Source: Kiritimatiellia bacterium
Lineage (GTDB): Bacteria > Verrucomicrobiota > Kiritimatiellia > PWTM01
Assembly (NCBI GenBank): GCA_026417735.1
Contig: JAOACR010000003.1
Span: 215,915 to 279,914 of the forward strand
Length of the DNA stretch: 64,000 nt
Direction of reading: 5' to 3'
A model generated the notes under the pieces. The model saw only the letters and a list, made by a program, of their open reading frames with translations. It ran no database searches and had not been told where the DNA came from. The position numbers and the translations under genes are program-made. Below are positions 17,342 to 26,346 of this stretch, piece after piece (the first letter of the stretch is position 1; every line of letters begins with the position of its first letter).

Positions 17342-19126
17342 TCAGTCGAGTCCTTCCAAATCCGCCGGCCGTGCCGTCTCGAGCACCGTCTGACCACGGT
17401 GAAATACCCGAACCCGGTAGCCGTGAAATGCCGAGCCGTCGCGCTCACGAGCACCACGGGGGACCAAGTAGGAAAACGAGAGTTGACGCACTTCACCCGG
17501 CTGCCACGGTTCCCCCGTCAGATTGAACCGCCGGCTGCCCTGCGCCACACGGCTGCGAAACACCCGCGGCGGATCCCCGCGACGATCAAAAAACGCGACG
17601 TCGACCTGCAACTGATCCAGCGGCAGCGGCTCGCGTACACCGTCCAACTGGAGCTGAAGATTGAGCACCCTCACCTCGTCGCGCTCGGTATCGGGCGGGA
17701 AGCGTGTCAACTCCGCCTTCCGCACTGTGAACCTCGGCCGGGCATCCGCTGTCGTCGCCGGCGTTCGCAATGCCGTCCGGACGGGCTCCGCCGGAGTGGG
17801 GCCGGACAGCGTTCCCCCCACCACCGTCGCCACCGCCGCGGTCTGCCCGCCAGGCGGCCTGCCCACTGCCCCACCTGCGCCGACAAGATTACCTGTCGCC
17901 GGAGTGTCTCTCGCCGTCACCTCGCCGGGCCCGCGGACCGGCACGGGCGCGGCAGGCGGCGCTGGCGGTTCGGCGGGAGGCTGCGGTCGCGGGGCCCTGA
18001 GTGCCGCCAACACGGACGGCGGCAAGTCCGGCGCAGTCGGCGCCGTCGGCGCCGCACCGGTGACCGATGCGGCACGCTCGAGCAACGGCGGGGGCGCCAG
18101 CGACACCTGGCGCTCCGCCAACCGCACAAGCTCCTGAAATGCCGTCTCGTAGAAGGGTGAATCGCTGCCGAGCCGAAGCACGTCGGTCCATAGCGCCTCC
18201 GCATCTCGAAAGCGGCCGGCCTGCTCCGCCGCGCGCGCCCGGATCATCAGCACGCGCGGAAATGCTGGATCCTCGCGCGGTACGCCCTCCACTGCGCGAG
18301 CCGCGCGCTCCCATGCACCCGCCTCCGCCAGCGCCTCCGCCGCTTTTACCTGAAGCTCGTAGGGCGAGCGCCTCGCCGCCTCCGGCACAGCCGGCCGCCC
18401 TCCATCCGAAACGACCAGAGCTGCCGGCGAAGACGTCTCGGTCGGTCCCGCAAGCCGGACGGTGTCAACCGTCGCGGAACGGGTGGTCACCCCCGTGCTG
18501 GAGAGGGGTAACGCCGCCAACGCCGGCTCTGCTGGCGGCGCTGGCGTGGGCCGCGGCAGCTCGACCGGCTCGGCCTCTCGGCCCGCAGTCTCGGCCGCAG
18601 CCACCGGGGAAGACGTCGCTGCGGTCGACAGCTCGCTGATCAACAGCCCGCCCGGCGGCGGTGTCTGTGGCGTCACCACGCGCGCCGCTTCACTCAGCGC
18701 CGCAGCCTCTGCGCCCGGCGGCACCGTCGCGGCCGTCGACCACCATCGCCACACGGCCCATCCGCCTCCCCCCAGAGCCAGCGCCAACGGTACCACCCAC
18801 CGCAGCGCCGGCGCGCATCTCTCCATCCACGGCAACCTCGAACGATAGCGGATTCGTACACCCGCGATTTCGATCGTATCACCGTCAGACAACAAGCGGT
18901 CCGTTGTTACGATCTCGCCATTCAGCTTCAAAAGGTCGGACGGCGCTCGAGCCAGGCGTCGCAACATGACCGCGCCGGCCCGCTCCACGATTTCCGCGTG
19001 TCGGGGCGCAACACCCGGCGCATCCACCCAGAAGTGACATGTCAAATCCGACCCGATCACCAGCGAGCGGCGGTGAATCTTTCTCCGCCCTCGGGCGGGA
19101 CCATTGAGAATGTCGAGCCAGTACAT
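17342..19126 (-). CDS. FHA-domain protein with single membrane helix and long Pro/Ala-rich region
   Basis: A 594-residue protein. Residues about 1-95 are a forkhead-associated domain (RRSLVIGSDLTCHFWVDAPGVAPRHAEI), a phosphothreonine-binding module. A membrane helix follows (LRWVVPLALALGGGGWAVW, about residues 108-126). The rest alternates Pro/Ala-rich stretches, a helical tetratricopeptide-like segment (KAAEALAEAGAWERAARAVEG to EALWTDVLRLG) and a C-terminal beta-rich domain of about 130 residues (FTVRKAELTRFPPDTERDEV). Function is unknown. Start choice is uncertain: ATG 19126, a TTG at 19147 behind AGGAGG, or ATG 19174. It is divergent from the DUF3857 gene. Confidence 0.72.
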   Translation of the reverse strand: MYWLDILNGPARGRRKIHRRSLVIGSDLTCHFWVDAPGVAPRHAEIVERAGAVMLRRLARAPSDLLKLNGEIVTTDRLLSDGDTIEIAGVRIRYRSRLPWMERCAPALRWVVPLALALGGGGWAVWRWWSTAATVPPGAEAAALSEAARVVTPQTPPPGGLLISELSTAATSSPVAAAETAGREAEPVELPRPTPAPPAEPALAALPLSSTGVTTRSATVDTVRLAGPTETSSPAALVVSDGGRPAVPEAARRSPYELQVKAAEALAEAGAWERAARAVEGVPREDPAFPRVLMIRARAAEQAGRFRDAEALWTDVLRLGSDSPFYETAFQELVRLAERQVSLAPPPLLERAASVTGAAPTAPTAPDLPPSVLAALRAPRPQPPAEPPAPPAAPVPVRGPGEVTARDTPATGNLVGAGGAVGRPPGGQTAAVATVVGGTLSGPTPAEPVRTALRTPATTADARPRFTVRKAELTRFPPDTERDEVRVLNLQLQLDGVREPLPLDQLQVDVAFFDRRGDPPRVFRSRVAQGSRRFNLTGEPWQPGEVRQLSFSYLVPRGARERDGSAFHGYRVRVFHRGQTVLETARPADLEGLD

Positions 19127-19187
19127 TCCGCGCCCAAGGATAGCCAAATTCCCGCCCCTCCTGAACCCCGCCATCCTGCCGCCTCCC

Positions 19188-19216
19188 TTGGTGGGGCCCG
19201 ACTCGCGTCGTATATT
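19188..19216 (+). promoter_or_regulatory. candidate promoter of the DUF3857 gene, leaderless arrangement
   Basis: TTGGTG (19188-19193), a 17-nt spacer and TATATT (19211-19216) stand exactly 6 nt before the ATG at 19223. There is no Shine-Dalgarno site in the 6 nt between. Confidence 0.48.
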
Positions 19217-19222
19217 TCTGTC

Positions 19223-22200
19223 ATGATCCGTTGCACACCCGCCAGCACCGCGCTCCTTCTCCTCCCGCTGTTCATCGCCCGAAATGTATCGGCATGGCTC
19301 GCGATCGACCCGACGGCCGCCCGCCGTCTCGCGGAACAGTGCGACCCGGCGTTCATCGCCAATGCGGATCTCGTCGTGCTGGATCAGTTCGAACGTGCCC
19401 GATACGGGCCCGACGGCACCTCCACGAGCTGGTACGAAAACTGCACACTCGTCCTAACTGAAAAGGGCCGCCGCGATCTCGCGGAACTCTCGATCCGGTT
19501 CCTCTCCATGTACTCCACCATCGAGGTCGCCCGGGTCGAGCTCGTACGGCCGGACGGCCGGCACGAGCCGGTCGATATGTCGCGCACCACCCGTGTTGCA
19601 ATTCACGCCGATCAGATGGCGGAGAACATCTACGACCCCGACATCAAAGTGCTCGCCATCGGGGTGCCGGGCATCGAAACGGGCGACGTTGTATGCGTCT
19701 CGCTTGTCGAGCGACGGCATCGAACGCGAATTCCCGGCCATTGGTTTGATCTTTGCATGCTCGAAGGCGAATCTCCCCTTCTGCGTGCGGTGTATGAGGT
19801 CGAGGCGCCGACCGAACGGCCGTTGCGCCACCTCGCGCTACGAGGCGGGCCGGCCGGCCATGTCCGCTATGAAGAAGAACCCTGGGCGGGCGGAACGCGG
19901 CACCGCTGGATCGCCACCAACGTGCCCCGGATGTTCCCGGAACCGCGCATGCCCGAGCCCGGTGGAGTCCTGCAGCGAGTGCTGGTGAGCACCTGCTCCG
20001 ACTGGCCGGAAGTCTCCCGCTGGTACTGGAACCTGTGCCGCCCTCGCATGACGCCGGACGATACGCTTCGGCAACAGGTGAGGAACCTCGTCGGAGACCG
20101 GCCCGACGAGCGCACCCGCGCCGATGTGCTGTTCACCTTCGTATCACAACACATTCGTTACCTCGGCATCACCGCGGAAACCGAAGCGCCCGGCTACGAA
20201 CCCCACGACGTGACCCTCACGCTTAGACAGCGTCACGGCGTCTGTCGCGACAAAGCGGCACTGCTGGCCGCGATGGCCTCCGAGGCGGGTCTGCGTGGTT
20301 TTCCCGTGCTCATCCACGCCGGCATGTCACTCGATCCCGAGGTGCCTCTCCCCTATTTCAACCACGCAATCGCCGCGATTCGTTTTTCGGACGACACGAC
20401 CGCGCTGCTCGACCCGACCGACGAGGCCAGCCGCGACTGGCTGCCGGCCTACTTGGCTCACCGCAGCTACCTGATCGCGACCCCCGTTGGAGAGCCCCTA
20501 CGGATATCCCCGATCCCCCCCGCTGAATCCAACCTCGTCCGTCTCGTCACCGAAAGCCGTCTCGGTCCGGATGGGCGGCTGCTCGGTCGCTGCGCGGCAG
20601 TCTTCCTTGGCATCAATGACAATGCCTACCGCAACTACCTCGCGCGCCGCAGCACGACGGAGCGCCGTCGCTTCTTTGAAACGGTCGCCCAGTCCGCGCT
20701 GCCCGGTTGCCGAATCCGTGCACTCACCCTCGATCCCCCCGACCTGCGCGATCGAAGCCGTCCGCTGCGCGCCGAATGGGAGTTTGAGGCGCCGGCCCCC
20801 GCCGTGCTGACCGGGGAGATCGCGCTTCTCTCTCCGCCCTCCTTTGCACGCGCGTTCGGCGTGATCCACCGCGAACTGGATGCGCTCTCGCTTGAACATC
20901 GCCGCTACCCGCTCCGCCTTCGCTCGACGGGCGGCGTGGACGAGACTTGTCAGGTAGAAACAACCCGTCTTCCCATGCCTCCGCTCCATGTGCCCCCACC
21001 GCACCGAGTCGAGCTGCCGACGGTGCGATCGGCCGTCGATTGGGAGGTGGATGGCAACATCCTGCGGCGACATCACCGGTGGACGTTCCACGCGATCGAG
21101 ATTGCGCCCGAAGCCTACCGACAATTTCGCGACGCCGTTCGTGCGCTGGTCAGTGAACAGAGGCGACGCGTGGTCTTTCGCGCATCTCCGGCTCCGTCCG
21201 CTTCGTCCGCCGCCCCGCCCGACCCTCCGCCCGCCGCGCCGGACCTCGACATCCAGCGTCACATCACTGACGTGGTTTGGATCGGCCCCGGCGCATGGAT
21301 GGTCACCAACGAGGTCGAACAGGTACTTCTCACCTACGCTGGCGTCAAAAACGCCGCTGAGCTGAAACTGCCCTTCCTCGAACGCCACGACGAGCCGCGG
21401 GTGCTGCTGGCGGAGGTGATCACCCCGGAGGGTACGACGAATGTTCCCGCTCCACGGGATCTGCAAATCATGGACCAGCCCTGGACCGCGGGCGCACCAC
21501 GCTACCCCGCCGGGCGTCTCCTTGTGGCGGGCCTCCCCGCTGTCGCGCCGGGGGCGCGGATTCGATACCGCACGCTGCTGACGGTGCGAAACCGCCCCTT
21601 TTTCGCGGAGGCGCCGGTGCTTGCCGGCCGTGACCCGGTTCGAGAGCGAATCGTTCGCCTGTATGCGCCGACCGGCATCGCACTCCGCGTCGTCGAACCG
21701 TCCGCGGCAAAACTTGCCCGGCGGGAGGACTACATCCGTAACGGTATGCAGGTGCAAGCCTGGCGCATACTCCAAATTCCCGCCACCGCTCGCGAGCCCT
21801 CCGAACCCCCGCCATGGCTCGCTGGACGCTGCTGGATCTTCAGCGACGGCGACTGGGCCGGCTACGCGCGCCAGCTCCGGGAAAGGTTGGAGCAGGCAGC
21901 CTCGCAAAGCCGCGAGGTCACGGAACACGCCCGCGCAATCGCACCCACCACGCTACCGCTGAAGGACCGCCTGAGGCTCATCCGCGACGCGGTCATTTTG
22001 AGGGTCCGCGCCGCGGGCCCGTCCCCCACCTCCCTGCCGTCCGACGCGCTCACTCCCGCGGACCGTGTCTGGGCGGACGGCTACGGCCACAGTGCCGATC
22101 GCGCCATCGTCCTCATGGCGATGCTCCGCGCGATTGAATTGTCTCCCGAATGGCTGCTCGCCACCCCTGTCCCAGGGAGCGCCGCCCCGCACGCTCCCTT

Positions 22201-23035
22201 CTGCGAGGCACCCTGGCTGTCTCCCTTCGACCGGGTGCTGCTCAGGGTTCCTCTCCCGGACGGCTCCGCCGTCTTGCTCAATGATACCGACCAGTACGCC
22301 GTGATCGGCGCCTCTCCCTCTCGGGGCTCGCTCGCACTGGACCTTGTCGATGGGCGCATCATCACCCTTCCCGATCCACCCGAGCTGAGCGACCGTACCG
22401 AGATCGAGTTTCAGATCGCGCTCAACGCGGACGGGTCTGCGCGCGTCCTGCGGCGAACCCGCTTCTACGGCATGCACCACGCCGATCATGTTCGCCAACT
22501 CTGCGAGCTGACGCCGGAAGAACTCCGACGCCGCGACCTCGCGGAACTCGCCGAGATCGCGCTCGACGCGGATCCCGATGGCCCGCCTCTTCACATTCTC
22601 AACGAACATCCAGCGGTCGAAGAGCTTCGCTTTCGCATCGCCTCCCTCGCTCAGCGCGCGGGTGTGTGGTGGCATCTTGAGCCGCCGCTGCCGCTGACGA
22701 CCATCCCCGGTGTTCAGGGAGAACGGCGGACCCAGCCGCTGTACTGGGAGAAACCCTTTCGCGAAACTATTACCATTCCCATCCGCCCCCCGCCGGCATT
22801 CGCCGCTTTTCCGGACTTGCCGATCCCCATGGCATGGTCCGATCCGGGGTCGGGAACCATCCAAGTCTCAGTCGCGCGTGGCGCCGACGGCACACTCAGC
22901 TACACTCTCCAAACAGCTCTCGCAGCCGGCCTTCACCCTCCTTCTGCGTTCGACAAGCTGCTAAACGTGTTGCAACGTCTGCGCCATCCGGCATCGAGAA
23001 CGTGGGCGGGTCGTGTCGCCGCGCCCACCCCATGA
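19223..23035 (+). CDS. exported tandem DUF3857/transglutaminase-like protein
   Basis: A 1270-residue protein with a signal peptide (about residues 1-21). The first half is a DUF3857 domain followed by a transglutaminase-like domain with a complete triad: Cys341 (RHGVCRDKAALLAAMA), His381 (FNHAIAAI) and Asp397 (ALLDPTDE). A second half, from about residue 675, repeats the plan (DIQRHITDVVWIGPGAWMV; VLLTYAGVKNAAELKLPF). There the Cys motif has decayed to GYGHSADRAIVLMAML and the Asp motif reads LLNDTDQYA, so the second copy is probably not catalytic. Function is unknown. The start is set by the signal peptide and the promoter. Confidence 0.8.
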   Translation: MIRCTPASTALLLLPLFIARNVSAWLAIDPTAARRLAEQCDPAFIANADLVVLDQFERARYGPDGTSTSWYENCTLVLTEKGRRDLAELSIRFLSMYSTIEVARVELVRPDGRHEPVDMSRTTRVAIHADQMAENIYDPDIKVLAIGVPGIETGDVVCVSLVERRHRTRIPGHWFDLCMLEGESPLLRAVYEVEAPTERPLRHLALRGGPAGHVRYEEEPWAGGTRHRWIATNVPRMFPEPRMPEPGGVLQRVLVSTCSDWPEVSRWYWNLCRPRMTPDDTLRQQVRNLVGDRPDERTRADVLFTFVSQHIRYLGITAETEAPGYEPHDVTLTLRQRHGVCRDKAALLAAMASEAGLRGFPVLIHAGMSLDPEVPLPYFNHAIAAIRFSDDTTALLDPTDEASRDWLPAYLAHRSYLIATPVGEPLRISPIPPAESNLVRLVTESRLGPDGRLLGRCAAVFLGINDNAYRNYLARRSTTERRRFFETVAQSALPGCRIRALTLDPPDLRDRSRPLRAEWEFEAPAPAVLTGEIALLSPPSFARAFGVIHRELDALSLEHRRYPLRLRSTGGVDETCQVETTRLPMPPLHVPPPHRVELPTVRSAVDWEVDGNILRRHHRWTFHAIEIAPEAYRQFRDAVRALVSEQRRRVVFRASPAPSASSAAPPDPPPAAPDLDIQRHITDVVWIGPGAWMVTNEVEQVLLTYAGVKNAAELKLPFLERHDEPRVLLAEVITPEGTTNVPAPRDLQIMDQPWTAGAPRYPAGRLLVAGLPAVAPGARIRYRTLLTVRNRPFFAEAPVLAGRDPVRERIVRLYAPTGIALRVVEPSAAKLARREDYIRNGMQVQAWRILQIPATAREPSEPPPWLAGRCWIFSDGDWAGYARQLRERLEQAASQSREVTEHARAIAPTTLPLKDRLRLIRDAVILRVRAAGPSPTSLPSDALTPADRVWADGYGHSADRAIVLMAMLRAIELSPEWLLATPVPGSAAPHAPFCEAPWLSPFDRVLLRVPLPDGSAVLLNDTDQYAVIGASPSRGSLALDLVDGRIITLPDPPELSDRTEIEFQIALNADGSARVLRRTRFYGMHHADHVRQLCELTPEELRRRDLAELAEIALDADPDGPPLHILNEHPAVEELRFRIASLAQRAGVWWHLEPPLPLTTIPGVQGERRTQPLYWEKPFRETITIPIRPPPAFAAFPDLPIPMAWSDPGSGTIQVSVARGADGTLSYTLQTALAAGLHPPSAFDKLLNVLQRLRHPASRTWAGRVAAPTP

Positions 23036-23088
23036 GCCGGTTCCGCCCGGATGCCGTCACTCGGGTTCGCGTTCCCCCACGTTCTTGC

Positions 23089-23116
23089 TTGCTCTTGCGC
23101 CGTGGTGTCGTAGTAT
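23089..23116 (+). promoter_or_regulatory. candidate promoter of the receiver/KaiC/ExeA cassette
   Basis: TTGCTC (23089-23094), a 16-nt spacer and TAGTAT (23111-23116) give a start near 23123. That leaves a leader of about 27 nt carrying GGCAGGTG before the ATG at 23150. Confidence 0.35.
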
Positions 23117-23149
23117 GGTCCGTGCCAGTGGGGCGAAGGGCAGGTGCCG

Positions 23150-23554
23150 ATGCCGAAAATCTTGATTGTGGATGATGATCCGGGAGTTCTGGGCTTCCTC
23201 CAACGCGTCCTGAACTCCACAGGGTGTGAAATCGTTTCGGCATCAGCGGCGGACGCTGCGCTCAAAGCGATCGTGGATCCGGAAATTCAATTGGTAATCT
23301 CCGACGTATACATGCCCGGCGAACCTCACGGTATTGAGTTCATCCGGCGTTTGATTACGCTGCGCCCCGACTGCCCCTTGGTCGCCATCTCGGGCTATCC
23401 CAATCCGGCATTCGTCGAGGAATGCCGTCGGCTTGGCGTACGAGATTTTCTGACAAAACCGTTCGAAATGGGCTTTGTCCGCGAAGTGGTCCGCCGGTGG
23501 CTCAACAGCCCTGTACCCGGAAAAGGCGGAGGAGACGAGAGCGAACGTGCATAA
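23150..23554 (+). CDS. single-domain response regulator (receiver only)
   Basis: A 134-residue CheY-like receiver domain: the acidic pocket is in ILIVDDDPG (residues 5-13), the phosphoacceptor is Asp52 (VISDVYMPG), the switch residue is Ser81 (AISGYP) and the conserved lysine is Lys103 (LTKPFE). No output domain follows, only a short Gly/Glu tail, so it should act by protein contact. No histidine kinase is nearby. Its last 8 bases overlap the GTG of the KaiC-like gene, so the ATPase is the obvious candidate partner. Confidence 0.88.
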   Translation: MPKILIVDDDPGVLGFLQRVLNSTGCEIVSASAADAALKAIVDPEIQLVISDVYMPGEPHGIEFIRRLITLRPDCPLVAISGYPNPAFVEECRRLGVRDFLTKPFEMGFVREVVRRWLNSPVPGKGGGDESERA

Positions 23555-24422
23555 GGAGCTGACAGGCGTCGAATTCTTCGACACCGCCACCGGCGGAGTG
23601 TACGCTGGACGTTGCTGGCTGCTCTGCGGACCAACCGGCTCCGGAAAATCGGCGATTTCTTTGCAATTCCTCGCGCAGGGCATCCGATCAGGACAGCGCG
23701 CCCTGCTGCTCTCCTCACGTCCCGCCGCCGACTCGGCGATCTGGGCGGCGGCCTACGGTTCTGACGTCGAGGCCGCGATCGAAAGCGGTGAACTCACCTT
23801 GCTGGAATACAGCCACTACGTGCCGGGACGGAACAGCGAGTCGAGCCTCATGCTGCCCAGCGAAGGGTTCTTGGAGCTTCAGGACATCATTGAGACGCAG
23901 GCCGTCCGCCGGATGGCAATCGATACCATCGTCCCATGGGTTGCCGCCGCCCAACCGGAGCTGGTCGCCGAACACGTGTTTTCGTTCGTTCGTGCCTTCG
24001 AACGCCTTCGCTGCACCACGTTGCTCACCCTCCCCCGCCCCGTCTCCCCCGCCGCGTGCCGGATCAAAAACGCATTGGATGATGTTGTTCCGATCTCGGT
24101 CACGCTCTCACTGGACCCGCGCAGCGGCCAGCGGACGTGGACCACTTCCAAATACCTCGGTGCCAGCCGAGGGACTCCCCCGACTGCGTATGTGTTGGTG
24201 GCGGGTCGCGGAGCCGTCGAGGGAGTCGAACCGGAGCCTCCCCCCGCCGCTGAGGTCGCCGCTCCAGCCGCAACGGCTCCGGCCGAGGCCCCCGCCGCCC
24301 CCGCCATCTCGCCGTCTCCATCGCCGCGTGTGCGGTTCTCCCAAGTGGTGCTCGGCGAGCAAGGCAAACCTGAAACGGGGCCATCGCGCGGTTTTCGCTT
24401 CGGAATCACGTTGGGCAAATGA
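23547..24422 (+). CDS. KaiC-like single-domain RecA-fold ATPase
   Basis: A 291-residue protein with Walker A GPTGSGKS at residues 28-35 and a KaiC/RadA-like start (ELTGVEFFDTATGGVYAGRCWLL). The Walker B strand is probably VRRMAIDTIV. The paired catalytic glutamates of cyanobacterial KaiC are not evident and only one ATPase domain is present. The last 70 residues are a Pro/Ala linker plus a basic tail (SPRVRFSQVVLGEQ; RGFRFGITLGK). The GTG start overlaps the receiver gene and has GGAGGAG about 11-13 nt upstream. The role is unknown; circadian function is not implied. Confidence 0.78.
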   Translation: MHKELTGVEFFDTATGGVYAGRCWLLCGPTGSGKSAISLQFLAQGIRSGQRALLLSSRPAADSAIWAAAYGSDVEAAIESGELTLLEYSHYVPGRNSESSLMLPSEGFLELQDIIETQAVRRMAIDTIVPWVAAAQPELVAEHVFSFVRAFERLRCTTLLTLPRPVSPAACRIKNALDDVVPISVTLSLDPRSGQRTWTTSKYLGASRGTPPTAYVLVAGRGAVEGVEPEPPPAAEVAAPAATAPAEAPAAPAISPSPSPRVRFSQVVLGEQGKPETGPSRGFRFGITLGK

Positions 24423-24431
24423 GAGGGTGCA

Positions 24432-25295
24432 ATGTACCTGTCGCACTGGAATCTGCGCGAGGAGCCCTTTCAGAACGTTGCTGACCCGCGTTTTGCCTAT
24501 CTCTCCGACCAACACCAGGAGGGTTTGGCTCGCCTGATCTATATCGTACAAGGCCGCAAACTTGGCGGCGTACTGGTCGGACCGTACGGCGTCGGCAAGT
24601 CCATGATTCTGGAGCTTCTTGCCCGGCATGTCGAAAGCCAGGGCACCTCGAAAATGGTCCGACTGGACGTGCCGCCAGGCGGCGTCGACACACTGGCTCG
24701 CCAGATCGGCCGTGCGCTGATCCCATCAATGTCGTTTGCGGATGTGGCGGCCGTGCTCGATGCGGTGCGCGAGCTCGTCGTCGCCACTCGGCCACCGTTC
24801 GTGCACACTGTGCTCGCGATCGACGAGGCACAGTTGATTCGGGATTCCGCTTCCCTGGATTTCCTTCATCTGCTGACCAATATCCGGCTGCCTTCCACCA
24901 CGGGACGAACCGAGTCCGCCGCATTCACCATCATCCTTGCCGGTCACGATCAACTCGTCGCCAGCATCTTCCGCGAAGCAGCTCTCCGTCAGCGACTCTC
25001 CATGATCTGGCATCTCCAGCCCCTCAATGAACGTCAGGTGATCGAGTACGTGGAATTCCGGATGCGCGCGGCCGGGGGCGACATCTGGGTGTTTGATGAA
25101 GACGCCCTGCGGGAGGTCGCGCTGGCCTCCGGAGGAATCCCGCGCGTCATCAACAATCTCTGTGACGTTGCGTTGATGATGGGATACGTGATGAAGGCGA
25201 CGAAGATCACCCGGCAAATCGTGCACCAGGCCGTCGCCGAGGCCGGCATCGAGCGTTCCGTGACATCGGCGGTCGGCGCCGGAGAGCCCGCCTGA
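24432..25295 (+). CDS. ExeA/GspA-like AAA+ ATPase
   Basis: A 287-residue ATPase of the ExeA/AAA_22 family. It starts with the family signature MYLSHWNLREEPFQNVADPRF, has Walker A GPYGVGKS (residues 50-57), Walker B HTVLAIDEAQL (Asp131, Glu132) and sensor-type IPRVINNLCDVALMMGY near residue 245. Relatives help assemble type II secretins (ExeA) or accompany exosortase-linked polysaccharide loci. The peptidoglycan-binding C-terminal domain of true ExeA is absent. It starts 9 nt after the KaiC-like gene and overlaps the next gene (TGATG). Confidence 0.85.
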   Translation: MYLSHWNLREEPFQNVADPRFAYLSDQHQEGLARLIYIVQGRKLGGVLVGPYGVGKSMILELLARHVESQGTSKMVRLDVPPGGVDTLARQIGRALIPSMSFADVAAVLDAVRELVVATRPPFVHTVLAIDEAQLIRDSASLDFLHLLTNIRLPSTTGRTESAAFTIILAGHDQLVASIFREAALRQRLSMIWHLQPLNERQVIEYVEFRMRAAGGDIWVFDEDALREVALASGGIPRVINNLCDVALMMGYVMKATKITRQIVHQAVAEAGIERSVTSAVGAGEPA

Positions 25296-25723
25296 TGAGC
25301 TGGGATCCGGCCGCTCTTACCATCACCGGTCTGATCGCGACGGTCCTGAGTCTCGTGTTCGCGGCAGCCGCCCACGCCACGACCACGCGGCGCGCGAGAG
25401 AACGCGAAAACCTTCGACGCCTCCTCGACGCTCGTGAGCAGGGCAACGTTCAGTCGCCCCCGCCAGAAGCCTCACCCACCCCGAGCGCGGCGGTGGCCAC
25501 CACCGCCCCCTCGCAACCGACTGGCTTTCGTCCCGGCCCCGCCGCCCCCGCGGCGGCCGCCCCTCCCGTGATCCCGGCGTCCACCGAGGCTCCGGCGCCT
25601 CGTCGGGCCCCGAATTCGCCAATCACCCAGTTCAAACGCTACGCCATCGCTCCCAGGTCCCTGCAGCCCCCGCCCCCCGGCAACGCTTCCGCTCAGAATC
25701 CCAACGAACTGATCTGGGAGTGA
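25295..25723 (+). CDS. small membrane-anchored protein with Pro/Ala-rich tail
   Basis: A 142-residue protein not matched to a family. One N-terminal membrane helix (ITGLIATVLSLVFAAAAHA, residues about 9-27) is followed by a basic charged stretch (RRARERENLRRLLDARE), a long Pro/Ala linker and a short conserved-looking end (NSPITQFKRYAIAPRSL). Its ATG overlaps the TGA of the ExeA-like gene and it is the last gene of the four-gene cassette. It is a plausible membrane anchor for the two cytoplasmic ATPases; that is inference from the layout. Confidence 0.6.
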   Translation: MSWDPAALTITGLIATVLSLVFAAAAHATTTRRARERENLRRLLDAREQGNVQSPPPEASPTPSAAVATTAPSQPTGFRPGPAAPAAAAPPVIPASTEAPAPRRAPNSPITQFKRYAIAPRSLQPPPPGNASAQNPNELIWE

Positions 25724-25822
25724 ATGTGCGGCCCAGCTGAAGCACTCCGCTTTCACATGCAAAGCGGTGCGGGTGATGCCGGGACCAAGGCCTCCTGCGC
25801 CGTTTTGGGGATGCGTAGTAAC

Positions 25823-25853
25823 AAAAAGCGCGGGCGCCCACACGGGCGCCCGC
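25823..25853 (-). terminator. Rho-independent terminator of the RRM gene
   Basis: Read on the minus strand, GCGGGCGCCC, a 4-nt loop and GGGCGCCCGC form a perfect 10-bp stem followed by GCTTTTTG. It starts about 20 nt after the RRM stop codon. Confidence 0.8.
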
Positions 25854-25873
25854 ACCATCTTGATCGTCTTCCG

Positions 25874-26194
25874 TTAAAACCGGCGCCCGCGGCCGCGCTC
25901 AAACCGCCCACCGCCACCGCCGAAATCACCGCGCGGCCCGCGCTCTTCACGCGGACGCGCCTCGTTCACGGTCAGGGCACGCCCGCCCAGCCGATAGCCG
26001 TTGCAGTCGGCGATCGCACGTGACGCCTCGTCATCCGACGCCATCTGCACAAACGCGAACCCGCGCGATCGCCCGCTGAACTTGTCGAGCACGATCTCGC
26101 AGCTCACCACCTGCCCGGACTTCTCGAACAGGCTGCGCAGCTCGTCCTCCGTGGTGTCGAAGGACAGATTCCCCACGAACAGTCGTGTGGCCAT
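25874..26194 (-). CDS. RRM-type RNA-binding protein
   Basis: A 106-residue protein with one RNA-recognition motif: RNP2 LFVGNLSF at residues 5-12 and RNP1 RGFAFVQM at residues 44-51. A Gly/Arg-rich tail follows (GDFGGGGGRFERGRGRRF). This is the usual form of bacterial RRM proteins (cyanobacterial Rbp type), often cold-induced and thought to bind or chaperone RNA. The gene stands alone with its own terminator and a candidate distal promoter, which implies a long 5' leader. Confidence 0.92.
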   Translation of the reverse strand: MATRLFVGNLSFDTTEDELRSLFEKSGQVVSCEIVLDKFSGRSRGFAFVQMASDDEASRAIADCNGYRLGGRALTVNEARPREERGPRGDFGGGGGRFERGRGRRF

Positions 26195-26346
26195 GTTGTG
26201 TTCTCTTTCTTCCCGCCGGCAACGCGGACGCCTCAGTGGCTGTTCCCGAGTCTTTCGGGTTTCGGACTGTCACCGAGGCACGAACACCGGCCAGGTGGGC
26301 AATCTACCAACCGAACTGCTGCTACGATCCGCATGCAAGCACAGCC

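Noticed and set aside
23547..24422. Circadian clock KaiC
   Set aside because: Only one ATPase domain, no evident catalytic Glu pair, and no kaiA or kaiB; the similarity is to the wider RecA/KaiC-like class.
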